A stretch of DNA of 64,000 nucleotides from Flavobacterium luteolum. GTDB lineage: Bacteria; Bacteroidota; Bacteroidia; Flavobacteriales; Flavobacteriaceae. Location: contig NZ_CP114286.1 of assembly GCF_027111275.1 (NCBI RefSeq), positions 1,240,001 through 1,304,000 on the forward strand. Reading direction: 5' to 3'. A program made the translations under genes and the position numbers. Under the pieces are notes generated by a model. It was not told the DNA's origin, did no database searches, and saw nothing but the letters and a program-made list of their open reading frames with translations. Below, in pieces: positions 49,434 through 58,246 of this stretch (its first letter is position 1; the number at the start of each line of letters is the position of its first letter).

Positions 49434-50432
49434 TTGAAAACAAGAATTGCCATTAATGGATTTGGAAGAATCGGGAGAAATTTATTCCGTCTTCTTTTAG
49501 ATCACCCCGAAATCGAAGTCGTTGCTATAAATGACATTGCAGACAACAAAACCATGTCGCATTTAATTAAATATGACAGTATTCACGGCGTTTTGAAAGC
49601 CGAAGTAAGTCACGATGAAAATAGCATTATTGTAGATGGAAGGCATTTTTTCTTTTTTCATGAAAAAAACATTGCAAACATAGATTGGAAATCGCATTCG
49701 ATTGATATTGTAGTCGAATCGACAGGTAAATATAAAACGCACGAAGAATTAAATGCGCATCTAGATGCTGGGGCAAAAAAGGTTATTCTTTCTGCTCCTT
49801 CAGAAGTTGATACCATAAAAACGGTAGTTCTTGGTGTAAACGAACATATTTTGGATGGAAATGAAGATATAGTTTCAAATGCAAGCTGTACCACTAACAA
49901 CGCTGCCCCAATGATTAAAATCATTGAAGAACTGTGCGGAATTGAACAAGCTTACATTACTACCATACATTCTTTCACCACAGACCAAAGCCTTCATGAC
50001 CAGCCACATAAGGATTTGCGCCGTGCGAGAGGTGCCAGCCAGTCGATTGTTCCAACAACTACAGGTGCAGCTAAGGCATTAACAAAAATTTTTCCTAAAT
50101 TGCACAATAAAATGGGTGGCTGTGGCATTAGAGTCCCAGTTCCAGACGGTTCATTAACAGACATAACCTTCAATGTAAAGCGAGCTGTAAGCATTGAAGA
50201 AATTAATAAAGCATTCAAACAAGCCTCAAAAACAAATTTAAAAGGAATATTGGATTATACCGAAGATCCGATTGTTTCGGTTGATGTAATTGGCAACACA
50301 CATTCTTGTTTATTTGATGCTCAGCTAACATCGGTTATCGATAAAATGGTAAAAGTTGTAGGCTGGTATGATAATGAGATTGGCTATTCATCAAGGTTGA
50401 TCGATTTAATTTTACTAATAAGAAAAAAATAA
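49434..50432 (+). CDS. gap: glyceraldehyde-3-phosphate dehydrogenase
   Basis: 332 aa from a TTG start; no upstream ATG allows a full Rossmann fold, and the fold starts at MKTRIAINGFGRIGR. Catalytic Cys152 in SNASCTTNNAAP, then IEQAYITTIHSFT (catalytic His) and SIVPTTTGAAKAL. NAD specificity is suggested by the acidic AINDIAD at the second strand end. Standard glycolytic enzyme. The downstream sensor kinase starts about 26 bp later. Confidence 0.97.
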   Translation: MKTRIAINGFGRIGRNLFRLLLDHPEIEVVAINDIADNKTMSHLIKYDSIHGVLKAEVSHDENSIIVDGRHFFFFHEKNIANIDWKSHSIDIVVESTGKYKTHEELNAHLDAGAKKVILSAPSEVDTIKTVVLGVNEHILDGNEDIVSNASCTTNNAAPMIKIIEELCGIEQAYITTIHSFTTDQSLHDQPHKDLRRARGASQSIVPTTTGAAKALTKIFPKLHNKMGGCGIRVPVPDGSLTDITFNVKRAVSIEEINKAFKQASKTNLKGILDYTEDPIVSVDVIGNTHSCLFDAQLTSVIDKMVKVVGWYDNEIGYSSRLIDLILLIRKK

Positions 50433-50458
50433 GATTCATTGTAATAGCATTGCCATAC

Positions 50459-52630
50459 ATGAAATACTGTCTTTTTATTGTTGTTTGTTTTTTTAACTCG
50501 TTTTTGTATTCTCAAACCATAAGGAATACGGATAGCGTGACCTATTATAACAAGCTGGCTAACACCAATCTTAACAATAAAAAATACAATCAGGCAATTT
50601 TTTATACAGAGAAGTCAATTAATTTTTGCGAAGAAAATGGCAAAAAAGAAAATTTGGCCAATCAGACTTTTAAACTCGGTAAAATTTATTACAACCAGAA
50701 AAAATTTGAAGACGCTTTAAAAAACTTTCATAAAACAGTTTCTTTATTTGACACCCTAAAACCTAGCTGCACAAAAGCTTTAGCATTGCATTATATTGGC
50801 GTAACCAATACTGCCAAAGGCGATTACAAAACAGCTTCTGTTTATTATACAAAAGCTCAGGATTTATTAAAACAGCTAAACATCAAAGATAATGCGGAGG
50901 TATTAGATTATCAAAAAGCTTTGGCATTTAAGACTAACAACGATCTTAAATCTGCTGTAAAAACATTTAAAACTATTGCTAAAAAACCAGATAATAGTGC
51001 AAATATAAAAACAAAAGTAGACGCATATTATCAGCTTGGTTTAATTGAAGGACAGCTTAAACGAAATGATTCAGCAATTATATATTTTGACAAAGCGTTA
51101 GATTACAATTCTAAAATTAATGATTTCCCTAAAAAATCGAAAATCGTTTTAGCAATAAGCCAATACTATAAGCAGAATAAAAATTATGATTTGGCGTATT
51201 CTTATCTTGACGAACATTATCAGCTGGAAAATTATCTTTTAAGATTAAAAAATGCTAAAATTGATTTGAATGAATATGAAAAATTTAAAAAAAATCAATC
51301 TTTAAACAATACAATCAAAAGAGAAAGCGAAGAAAAATTTCAGCTTAAAACCTATCGTTATTCTAAGCTAGTCAGCATTTTGGCCATTGCCTTAATTTCG
51401 ATTTTGTCGCTTTTGAGTTTGGCTTTGTACAAAAACAACATCATAAGAAACCAGAACAATTTACTGCTTCGCGAAAAAAACAAAGAATTGATTCTCGCCA
51501 AAAACAAAGCAGAAAAAGCATCAAAAGCAAGATCTGAGTTTTTGTCTACCGTAAGTCATGAACTCCGGACACCGTTGAATGCTATTAACGGAATTACGCA
51601 TATTTTGCTCGAAGACAAACCAAAGAAAAAACAGCTCAAATATTTAGAATCTTTAAAATTCTCTGGAAACTATTTGACTACTTTTATCAATGAAATCTTA
51701 GAAATTAATAAAATTGATTCGACCAAAGTTGAAGTTGAAAATATTAGCTTTAACTTAAAAGAATTGCTTTTTAATATTCAAAGTTCATTAAAAGAACTAG
51801 CTACAGCCAACAAGAACTACTTCAACTTAGAAATAGACAAAGCGATTCCTGATAATTTAATTGGCGATCCAACAAAACTGTCTCAAATCATACTTAATTT
51901 AATCAACAATGCTTTAAAATTTACTCAAAACGGACATGTAAATGTTATTGCTAAATTATACTCGCAAGAAGGAGAAGAAGCAACAGTTTATTTTGAAATC
52001 GTCGATACTGGAATTGGAATTCCCGAAGATAAACTTCAGTCAGTTTTTGAAAGCTTTTCTCAGGGTTCTATCGAAGTAAACAGAAAATACGGCGGAACAG
52101 GTCTTGGTCTTACTATTGTAAAAAAGTTAATCGAACTTTTAGGAGGCGAAATAAAACTAAAAAGTGAAGTTGGTAAAGGTTCTACGTTTACCTTCAAATT
52201 AAATTTCAAAATCAACAACGAACCATTGGAAGTAATCGAAGAAGTAAAACCTTATAATGACAAACAATTGAAAAACAAATCTATTTTATTGATTGAGGAC
52301 AACAAAATCAATCAAATGATCACTCGCAAAATGCTGGAAAACAAAAACATTACCTGCGAGATTGTTGACAATGGAGAAGATGCTGTTGAACTTCTAAAAA
52401 TCAAACGTTTTGACATGATTTTAATGGACGTCCATCTTCCTGGCATTAATGGAACTACAGCAACTAAACTGATTCGTGAATTTGACAAGACGACTCCAAT
52501 TATAGCTTTAACAGCTATTTCGCTCGATGAAAATCGCGACATGTTGCTTTCTTACGGAATGGATGATGTGATTACAAAACCTTTTGTTCCAGATGAATTC
52601 TATACTACGATTGCTAAGTTTTTTGATTAA
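50459..52630 (+). CDS. hybrid sensor histidine kinase with N-terminal TPR domain
   Basis: 723 aa from the ATG at 50459. Signal (YCLFIVVCFFNSFLYSQ), about six TPR repeats (residues 25-275, e.g. KYNQAIFYTEKSINFCEENG), membrane helix (about 300-322), coiled coil, HisKA with phospho-His367 in STVSHELRTPLNAI, HATPase with N box (LNLINNALKF), DTGIGIPEDK (~518) and GGTGLGL (~544), and a receiver domain with ILLIEDNKINQMI and phospho-Asp ~656 in LMDVHLPG. The periplasmic TPR senses an unknown ligand. No DNA-binding partner is adjacent. Confidence 0.95.
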   Translation: MKYCLFIVVCFFNSFLYSQTIRNTDSVTYYNKLANTNLNNKKYNQAIFYTEKSINFCEENGKKENLANQTFKLGKIYYNQKKFEDALKNFHKTVSLFDTLKPSCTKALALHYIGVTNTAKGDYKTASVYYTKAQDLLKQLNIKDNAEVLDYQKALAFKTNNDLKSAVKTFKTIAKKPDNSANIKTKVDAYYQLGLIEGQLKRNDSAIIYFDKALDYNSKINDFPKKSKIVLAISQYYKQNKNYDLAYSYLDEHYQLENYLLRLKNAKIDLNEYEKFKKNQSLNNTIKRESEEKFQLKTYRYSKLVSILAIALISILSLLSLALYKNNIIRNQNNLLLREKNKELILAKNKAEKASKARSEFLSTVSHELRTPLNAINGITHILLEDKPKKKQLKYLESLKFSGNYLTTFINEILEINKIDSTKVEVENISFNLKELLFNIQSSLKELATANKNYFNLEIDKAIPDNLIGDPTKLSQIILNLINNALKFTQNGHVNVIAKLYSQEGEEATVYFEIVDTGIGIPEDKLQSVFESFSQGSIEVNRKYGGTGLGLTIVKKLIELLGGEIKLKSEVGKGSTFTFKLNFKINNEPLEVIEEVKPYNDKQLKNKSILLIEDNKINQMITRKMLENKNITCEIVDNGEDAVELLKIKRFDMILMDVHLPGINGTTATKLIREFDKTTPIIALTAISLDENRDMLLSYGMDDVITKPFVPDEFYTTIAKFFD

Positions 52631-52646
52631 AAAAGGTTCTGAGATG

Positions 52647-53675
52647 CTAAGAATAAGATTCTAAGTTTTCTTTTACATACTCTAAAATCGCAGCATCGAA
52701 GTCTTGCTGATGATTGATGAATGAACTTTTAATTGGAAGATAATATAATTGCGAAACTAACTTTGAGTCTTTTAATCGAACATAATCCTTCTCGGTTGTA
52801 ATGATTTTTCTTCCGTTTGCTTTATTCTGAATCGCATCTAAATCATTATCCGAAAAATGATGATGATCTGGAAAAGTCAAACATTCATCATTTTCATTTT
52901 TTAAGAAGTCAAAAAATGGTTTTGGTTTTGCAATTCCGGCTAAAAGAATTTTTGATTCTGATTTGATTTCGTTAACGGCAATTTTTTCATTTTTACCATA
53001 AATGACCATATCGTAATCTATAAAGGTAAAAAAGACTTTTTGACTGCTTTTCAATTTCAACTTTAATCTAATCTCAGTTTGTTCTTCTTCCGTTAAGATT
53101 TTAGGACATTTTGTAACAACTACTATACTGGCTCTTTCTGCTCCACTTCTGCTTTCACGCAAATTCCCTGTTGGCAGCATAAAATCGTCTGCATATAAAT
53201 CTCCGTAAGAAGTCAGTAAAATATAAAAACCTGCTTTTACTTTTCGGTGCTGATACGCATCATCCAAGAGAACAATTTCTGGTTTTTCTTTTTGAGAAAG
53301 TAATTGCTGAATTCCGTTTGTGCGATTGGCATCAACAGCAACCATTATATTTGGAAATTTTTGATAGAACTGGAAAGGTTCATCTCCCAAAATTTCGGCA
53401 TTCGAATTTTCATTAGCCAAAACAAAACCTTCAGACTTTCTTTTATAACCGCGGCTTAAAGTGGCAATTTTATATTTATCAGATAATAACCGAATTAAAT
53501 ATTCTATTTGAGGTGTTTTACCAGTTCCACCAACACTTAAATTTCCAACAGCAATTACTGGAATATCAAATGAAGTTGATTTTAAAATTCCTTTATCAAA
53601 AAGAAAATTGCGGATTGAAGTAATGAATCCGTATAAAATAGCAAATGGAAAAAGTAATTTTCGAAGTAAGTTCAT
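52647..53675 (-). CDS. lpxK: tetraacyldisaccharide 4'-kinase
   Basis: 342 aa. N-terminal membrane segment, then Walker A AVGNLSVGGTGKTPQIEYLI, LSRGYKR, LGDEPFQFYQKF, VLLDDAYQHRKV, and LLAGIAKPKPFF near the end. It adds the 4'-phosphate to lipid A precursor at the inner face of the inner membrane. It is opposite to and between the hybrid kinase and the Nif3-like gene. Confidence 0.96.
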   Translation of the reverse strand: MNLLRKLLFPFAILYGFITSIRNFLFDKGILKSTSFDIPVIAVGNLSVGGTGKTPQIEYLIRLLSDKYKIATLSRGYKRKSEGFVLANENSNAEILGDEPFQFYQKFPNIMVAVDANRTNGIQQLLSQKEKPEIVLLDDAYQHRKVKAGFYILLTSYGDLYADDFMLPTGNLRESRSGAERASIVVVTKCPKILTEEEQTEIRLKLKLKSSQKVFFTFIDYDMVIYGKNEKIAVNEIKSESKILLAGIAKPKPFFDFLKNENDECLTFPDHHHFSDNDLDAIQNKANGRKIITTEKDYVRLKDSKLVSQLYYLPIKSSFINHQQDFDAAILEYVKENLESYS

Positions 53676-53732
53676 TCTACGAAAGTATAATTTTTTTCGT
53701 TAATTTGTTTAAGGTTTTGGCACAAGTCATAG

Positions 53733-53764
53733 AACTTGAAACATGAAACCTAAAACTTGAAACA
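53733..53764. repeat. TTGAAAC-family repeat, copy 3
   Basis: AACTTGAAACATGAAACCTA then AAACTTGAAAC, a direct array of GAAAC words 10 bp before the Nif3-like start. Same family as 18746 and 27986. Confidence 0.6.
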
Positions 53765-53773
53765 AATCTTAAA

Positions 53774-54868
53774 ATGAAAATCAAAAATATTATATCGGTT
53801 CTTGAAGAGATGGCTCCTTTGGCTTACGCCGAAGATTTTGACAATGTCGGTCTTTTAGTTGGAAATTCTGAAACCGATTGCACGGGAGTTTTAGTTTGTC
53901 ACGACGCGTTAGAAAATGTAATTGACGAAGCCGTATCTAAAAACTGCAACTTAGTTGTTTGTTTTCATCCGATTTTATTTTCTGGCATCAAGAAAATTAC
54001 GGGTAAAAATTATGTTGAACGAGCTATCTTAAAAGCAATTAAAAATGACATTGCTATTTATGCCGTTCATACAGCTTTAGACAATCATTCTCAAGGCGTT
54101 AATAAAATTTTCTGTAATGCATTAGGTTTAGTGAATACCAAAGTTTTAGTTCCAAAACAAAATTTCATTCAAAAACTAATTACTTATACTGTTCCAGACA
54201 ATGCAGATAAAGTTCGAAATGCATTATTTGAAGCAGGTGCAGGAACAATAGGAAATTATGAAAATTGCAGTTTCAACTCTGAAGGAATTGGAACATACAA
54301 AGGAAATTCTGAAAGCAATCCTGTTATTGGTGAACGCCACAGCTTAACCGAAACGCAAGAAATAAAAATTGAAGTTACTTTTGAAAAGCACTTGCAATCC
54401 CGAATTTTAAAAGCGCTTTTTGCCAATCATATTTATGAAGAAGTCGCTTATGAAATTTATAATCTTGAAAATTCTCATCAGAATATTGGTTTAGGAATGA
54501 TTGGTGAATTTGAAACTGAAATGGATGAAAAAGACTTCCTGCATTTCGTAAAAGAAAAAATGATTGCTGACGGAATTCGCCATTCTGCTTTTTTAGGCAA
54601 AAAAATAAAAAAAGTTGCTGTTTTAGGAGGTTCTGGAAGTTTTGCAATTAGAAACGCAATAAGTGCTGGAGCAGATGCATTTTTGACTGCCGATTTGAAG
54701 TATCACCAGTTTTATGAAGCTGAAAACAAGTTACTTTTGGCAGATATTGGTCATTTTGAGAGCGAACGCTATACAAAAAATTATATTGTTGATTATCTTC
54801 GAAAAAAAATTCTTAATTTTGCAATCATTTTATCGGAAGAAAATACAAATCCAGTTAAGTACTTATAA
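53774..54868 (+). CDS. Nif3-like dinuclear metal-centre protein
   Basis: 364 aa, the long form with a CutA/PII-like insert. Metal ligands are visible in LVVCFHPILFSGIKKI, AVHTALDNH and ADIGHFESERY. The middle residues 130-230 (FIQKLITYTVPDNADKVRNALFEAG) form the insert. Nif3/DUF34 hexamers bind two metal ions; the reaction is unresolved. The next gene starts 3 bp later, so the pair is an operon; the same pair is linked in many Bacteroidota. Confidence 0.93.
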   Translation: MKIKNIISVLEEMAPLAYAEDFDNVGLLVGNSETDCTGVLVCHDALENVIDEAVSKNCNLVVCFHPILFSGIKKITGKNYVERAILKAIKNDIAIYAVHTALDNHSQGVNKIFCNALGLVNTKVLVPKQNFIQKLITYTVPDNADKVRNALFEAGAGTIGNYENCSFNSEGIGTYKGNSESNPVIGERHSLTETQEIKIEVTFEKHLQSRILKALFANHIYEEVAYEIYNLENSHQNIGLGMIGEFETEMDEKDFLHFVKEKMIADGIRHSAFLGKKIKKVAVLGGSGSFAIRNAISAGADAFLTADLKYHQFYEAENKLLLADIGHFESERYTKNYIVDYLRKKILNFAIILSEENTNPVKYL

Positions 54869-54871
54869 AAT

Positions 54872-55651
54872 ATGACGAATACGAAAGAATTAAGTGTTGA
54901 GGACAAGTTAAGAGCAATATACGATTTACAGCTTATTGACTCTAGAATTGACGAAATCAGAAACGTTAGAGGAGAACTTCCTTTAGAGGTTGAAGATTTA
55001 GAAGATGAAGTTGCAGGTTTGAGCACTCGTTCAGAGAAACTGAAAGGTGAACTTGAAGTGATTGAGGAGCAAATCAAAGCAAAGAAAATTGCTATTGAGG
55101 AGCATAAAGAGGTTATCAAGAAGTACACAAAACAACAAGAATCAGTACGTAACAACAGAGAATTTAATTCTTTGACAAAAGAGGTTGAATTTCAGGAATT
55201 AGAAATTCAATTGGCTGAAAAGCAAATCAAAGAAATGAAAGCTTCTATCGAGCACAAAAAAGAAGTTATTTCTAACTTAAAAGAAAAACTTGATGCTAAA
55301 AGCTCTCATTTAAAACATAAAAAATCTGAGTTAGATGCTATTATGGCTGAAACTCAGAAAGAAGAAACTTTCTTAACTGAGAAATCAGCTGAATTTGCAG
55401 CACAAATCGAAGACAGATTATTGGCTGCTTACAACAGAATCAGAAGCAGTGTTCGTAACGGATTGGCTGTAGTTTCTATCGAAAGAGGAGCTTCTGCTGG
55501 ATCTTTCTTTACAATTCCACCTCAAACTCAGGTTGAAATTGCTTCAAGAAAGAAAATCATCACAGATGAGCACTCTGGAAGAATTTTAGTTGATACGCAA
55601 TTAGCTGAAGAAGAAAAAGAAAAAATGGAACAATTGTTCGCAAAATTCTAA
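54872..55651 (+). CDS. coiled-coil protein related to zinc-ribbon (CdsZ-like) family
   Basis: 259 aa, mostly two long antiparallel coiled coils (DLQLIDSRIDEIRNVRGELP ... EFNSLTKEVEFQELEIQLAEKQ). The C-terminal zf-RING_7 zinc ribbon is present in outline (ERGASAGSFFTIPPQTQVEI and TDEHSGRILVD), but all four expected cysteines are replaced. It is predicted to bind no zinc here. It forms an operon with the Nif3-like gene. Function unknown; family members are implicated in Nif3-linked or translational stress roles. Confidence 0.85.
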   Translation: MTNTKELSVEDKLRAIYDLQLIDSRIDEIRNVRGELPLEVEDLEDEVAGLSTRSEKLKGELEVIEEQIKAKKIAIEEHKEVIKKYTKQQESVRNNREFNSLTKEVEFQELEIQLAEKQIKEMKASIEHKKEVISNLKEKLDAKSSHLKHKKSELDAIMAETQKEETFLTEKSAEFAAQIEDRLLAAYNRIRSSVRNGLAVVSIERGASAGSFFTIPPQTQVEIASRKKIITDEHSGRILVDTQLAEEEKEKMEQLFAKF

Positions 55652-55703
55652 ATATCAAGTCCCGATTAAATCGGGACTTTTTTTTTTACTTATTTTTTTT
55701 CTC

Positions 55704-55721
55704 TCCCGATAGCTATCGGGA
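55704..55721. repeat. 18-bp palindrome TCCCGATAGCTATCGGGA, copy 4
   Basis: Identical to the two copies in the copper block. It is followed 10 bp later by a CCACAG-family element, as at 7904-7998. Confidence 0.85.
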
Positions 55722-55730
55722 TAAAAGAAT

Positions 55731-55794
55731 TAACACAGATTAAATTATTCTTATGCTGAATAAAATCTTTTTATCCTTTTAATCTGTGGCAAAA
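55731..55794. repeat. CCACAG-family hairpin, copy 3 (left arm shortened)
   Basis: CACAGATT (55734-55741) pairs with AATCTGTG (55781-55788), followed by GCAAAA. The outer TTTGC of the left arm is missing compared with 37931-38011. Confidence 0.65.
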
Positions 55795-55825
55795 CATTTT
55801 TTACCTTTAGAAAAAAATTTAAGTT

Positions 55826-56686
55826 TTGGGAATTAAAAAAGGAATTCGGTTCATAACATTAAAATCAGTTGGATCTTACATTAATTTTTTGAGCTATGTT
55901 CGTCCGCAAAAAGCGATGGAACTTTCTTATGCTCTTTTTAGCCAGCCTAGAATTGGCCGACTAAAAAAAGAGGAACTTCCAAAAGTTTTGCGACATACAG
56001 AAACAGAAATATTTCATCATAATGAACATCATTTTCAAACCTACATCTGGAAAGGAAATGAAACCAAAATTCTATTAGTGCATGGCTGGGAAAGCAATGC
56101 TGCACGATGGAAAAAAACCTTACCACATCTTCAAAAATCAGGAAGCACCATTATTGCAATTGATGCTCCTGCTCATGGACAAAGCAGCGGAAAAGAATTT
56201 AATGTGCCACTTTACGCTGAATTCATCAATAAAGCTGTAGAAAAATATCAGCCCGAAATTATAATTGGGCATTCTATTGGCGGTGCCGCCTGTGTTTATC
56301 ATCAATATTTGTTTCCGAACACGAGCATTAACAAAATGGTTGTTCTCGGCGCTCCTTCAGATTTAAAAACTTTGATTAACAATTACATTTCGATGCTTAG
56401 TTTGAATAGAAGAATGCTGCCTCTTTTGGAAAGCAAATTCGTCAATCGTTTCAATTTTAAACTAGAAGATTTTTCGGGACAAAAATTTGCCTCACAATTT
56501 ACTATTCCTGGCTTTATTGCTCATGATACGACAGATAAGATTGTAGCTTTTGAAGAAGGAAAAAAAATAGCCAGCAACTGGAAAAACAGTCAGTTTATTG
56601 AAACTAGCGGTTTAGGTCACGGAATGCATGATGATGAATTGTATGATAAAGTGATTGAGTTTTTGTTTAGCGAGCAAAGCTCTTAG
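55826..56686 (+). CDS. alpha/beta-hydrolase fold protein
   Basis: 286 aa from a TTG start; the next Met is 31 codons downstream and would cut into a conserved region. Strand and nucleophile motifs: KILLVHGWESNAARWKKTL, IIAIDAPAHGQSSGKEFN, IIIGHSIGGAACVYHQY (nucleophile Ser in GHSIGG), FIAHDTTDKIVAFEEGK (Asp) and GLGHGMHDDELYDKV (His). A typical lipase/esterase-like enzyme of unknown substrate. Confidence 0.9.
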   Translation: MGIKKGIRFITLKSVGSYINFLSYVRPQKAMELSYALFSQPRIGRLKKEELPKVLRHTETEIFHHNEHHFQTYIWKGNETKILLVHGWESNAARWKKTLPHLQKSGSTIIAIDAPAHGQSSGKEFNVPLYAEFINKAVEKYQPEIIIGHSIGGAACVYHQYLFPNTSINKMVVLGAPSDLKTLINNYISMLSLNRRMLPLLESKFVNRFNFKLEDFSGQKFASQFTIPGFIAHDTTDKIVAFEEGKKIASNWKNSQFIETSGLGHGMHDDELYDKVIEFLFSEQSS

Positions 56687-56735
56687 GCACAAAGTGACAA
56701 AGATCCAAAGGAACAAAGCTTTTTTTATTTCACTT

Positions 56736-56763
56736 ATAATTCATAACTCATAATTCATAACTC
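56736..56763. repeat. 14-bp perfect tandem repeat
   Basis: ATAATTCATAACTC occurs twice in a row, 6 bp before the start of the monooxygenase gene. Confidence 0.9.
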
Positions 56764-56769
56764 AAAAAG

Positions 56770-57114
56770 ATGATTGCCGTAATTTTTGAAGTAATTCCGA
56801 ACGAAGGGAAAAAAGAAGAATATCTAGACATCGCGGCAAGTCTGCGTCCAGAATTAGATAATATTGAAGGATTTATTTCGATAGAACGTTTTCAAAGTTT
56901 TACTGATCCTTCAAAAGTGCTGTCTTTATCTTTTTGGAAAGATGAAGAAAGCATTCAACAATGGAGAAATCTCGAGATGCATCGTGCAGCTCAGGCAAAA
57001 GGCAGAAATGAAGTTTTCAAAGATTATCATTTAAGAATTGCAACTGTGGTTCGTGATTATGGAATGTTTGATCGAAAAGAAACTCCAAGTGATAGTTCTG
57101 AATTTCATTCTTAA
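56770..57114 (+). CDS. antibiotic biosynthesis monooxygenase (ABM) domain protein
   Basis: 114 aa, single ABM ferredoxin-like domain: MIAVIFEVIPNEGKKEEYLDIAASLRPELDNIEGFISIERFQS then LSLSFWKDEESIQQWRN, HRAAQAKGRNEVFKDYHLRIATVVRDY. Members include quinol and heme monooxygenases and many of unknown substrate. It is small and stands alone. Confidence 0.88.
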   Translation: MIAVIFEVIPNEGKKEEYLDIAASLRPELDNIEGFISIERFQSFTDPSKVLSLSFWKDEESIQQWRNLEMHRAAQAKGRNEVFKDYHLRIATVVRDYGMFDRKETPSDSSEFHS

Positions 57115-57152
57115 GATTCAAGCGTAAAAAGAGACAAAGGTTTTGCACAAAC

Positions 57153-57254
57153 TTGTCATCCTGAGGAACGAAGGATCACACAAGAAACTCCGCAATCAAA
57201 ATCGCCAATCTTTGTCGAGTTACGAGCGTGATCCTTCGTTCCTCAGAATGACAA
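57153..57254. repeat. CTGAGGAACGAAGGATCAC-family long inverted repeat
   Basis: Arms 57153-57179 and 57228-57254 (27 nt) are complementary at 26 positions, both carrying GAGGAACGAAGGATCAC. The loop is 48 nt and includes GTCGAGTTACGAGCGTG. It separates the ABM gene from rluF and would form a very stable RNA hairpin. Confidence 0.85.
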
Positions 57255-57329
57255 AACAGTATGAGATTCAAAACAACCCAATAATCTAAAGTCTGAAATC
57301 TAAAATTCCAAGATGTCTAAACTTTTGTC

Positions 57330-57337
57330 TACTTTTG
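57330..57337 (+). promoter_or_regulatory. -7 element for rluF, giving a possible leaderless mRNA
   Basis: TACTTTTG matches TAnnTTTG and ends 4 bp before the ATG at 57342, so transcription would begin at or next to the start codon. Confidence 0.5.
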
Positions 57338-57341
57338 CAGT

Positions 57342-58205
57342 ATGGAAGAAAATTTAAAACGTCTTAATAAATTTATTGGTGAAACGGGATATTGCTCTCG
57401 TCGTGAAGCTGATAAATTGATTGAAGAAGGACGCGTAACGATAAATGGCGCTGTGGCTGAAATGGGGACTAAAGTTTCGCCAGATGATGAAATACGTATT
57501 AATGGTAAATTAATCGTAGAGAAAAATGAAAAATTAGTTTATTTGGCTTTCAATAAACCTGTCGGAATTGAATGCACGACTAACCTTGAAGTTAAAAATA
57601 ATATTGTTGATTATATTAATTACCCGAAACGTATTTTCCCAATTGGAAGATTGGATAAAGCCAGTGAGGGATTAATTTTTATGACTAATGATGGTGATAT
57701 CGTAAACAAAATTCTTCGTGCTAGAAATAACCACGAAAAAGAATATACGGTTACAGTAAACAAACCTATTACAGAACGTTTTATTCAGCGTATGGGAAAT
57801 GGTGTTCCGATTCTCGATACGGTTACCAAAAAATGTAAAGTCGAACAAATTAGCAAATTCACTTTCAAGATCATTTTAACGCAAGGATTAAACCGTCAGA
57901 TTAGACGAATGTCTGAATATTTGGGTTATGAAGTTACGGCCTTAAAACGTATTAGAATCATTAATATTTCTTTGGATATTCCTGTTGGAAGATATAGAGA
58001 TTTAACCGACGCTGAGATTAAAGAACTAAACCAATTAATTGAACCTTCTAGTAAAACAGAAGAAGCAAGTCTTCCGAAAGTAGAAAATACGAATAGAAAT
58101 TCGAACAGAAGCTCAACTCAAGGAACTTCTCAAAATTCAAGTCGAAGAACAACATTTATTTCAAAACATGATCCTCGCTTTAAAAAAAGAGGAGATAATA
58201 AATAA
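57342..58205 (+). CDS. rluF: 23S rRNA pseudouridine synthase, RluF-like
   Basis: 287 aa. S4 domain [36 protein letters not shown], then the catalytic [19 protein letters not shown] (Asp in [10 protein letters not shown]) and [20 protein letters not shown]. These features match the RluB/RluE/RluF/RsuA group, closest to RluF (Q/N-rich site of U2604 synthase). A Ser/Asn/Arg-rich tail of about 40 residues ([19 protein letters not shown]) is typical in Bacteroidota. The -7 element ends 4 bp before the ATG. Confidence 0.9.
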   Translation: MEENLKRLNKFIGETGYCSRREADKLIEEGRVTINGAVAEMGTKVSPDDEIRINGKLIVEKNEKLVYLAFNKPVGIECTTNLEVKNNIVDYINYPKRIFPIGRLDKASEGLIFMTNDGDIVNKILRARNNHEKEYTVTVNKPITERFIQRMGNGVPILDTVTKKCKVEQISKFTFKIILTQGLNRQIRRMSEYLGYEVTALKRIRIINISLDIPVGRYRDLTDAEIKELNQLIEPSSKTEEASLPKVENTNRNSNRSSTQGTSQNSSRRTTFISKHDPRFKKRGDNK

Positions 58206-58207
58206 AA

Positions 58208-58237
58208 AGAAATCCCATTCAGTTGAGTGGGATTTCT
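58208..58237. terminator. bidirectional terminator between rluF and the DUF4173-like gene
   Basis: AGAAATCCCATTC and GAGTGGGATTTCT, a 13-bp stem with one wobble pair and a 4-nt loop, with A/T flanks on both sides. Confidence 0.8.
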
Positions 58238-58246
58238 CATTTTATC

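Noticed and set aside
54793..55155. 120-codon minus-strand ORF opposite the coiled-coil gene
   Set aside because: Ser/Ile/Phe-rich antisense of Glu/Lys-rich coiled-coil codons, a common artefact.
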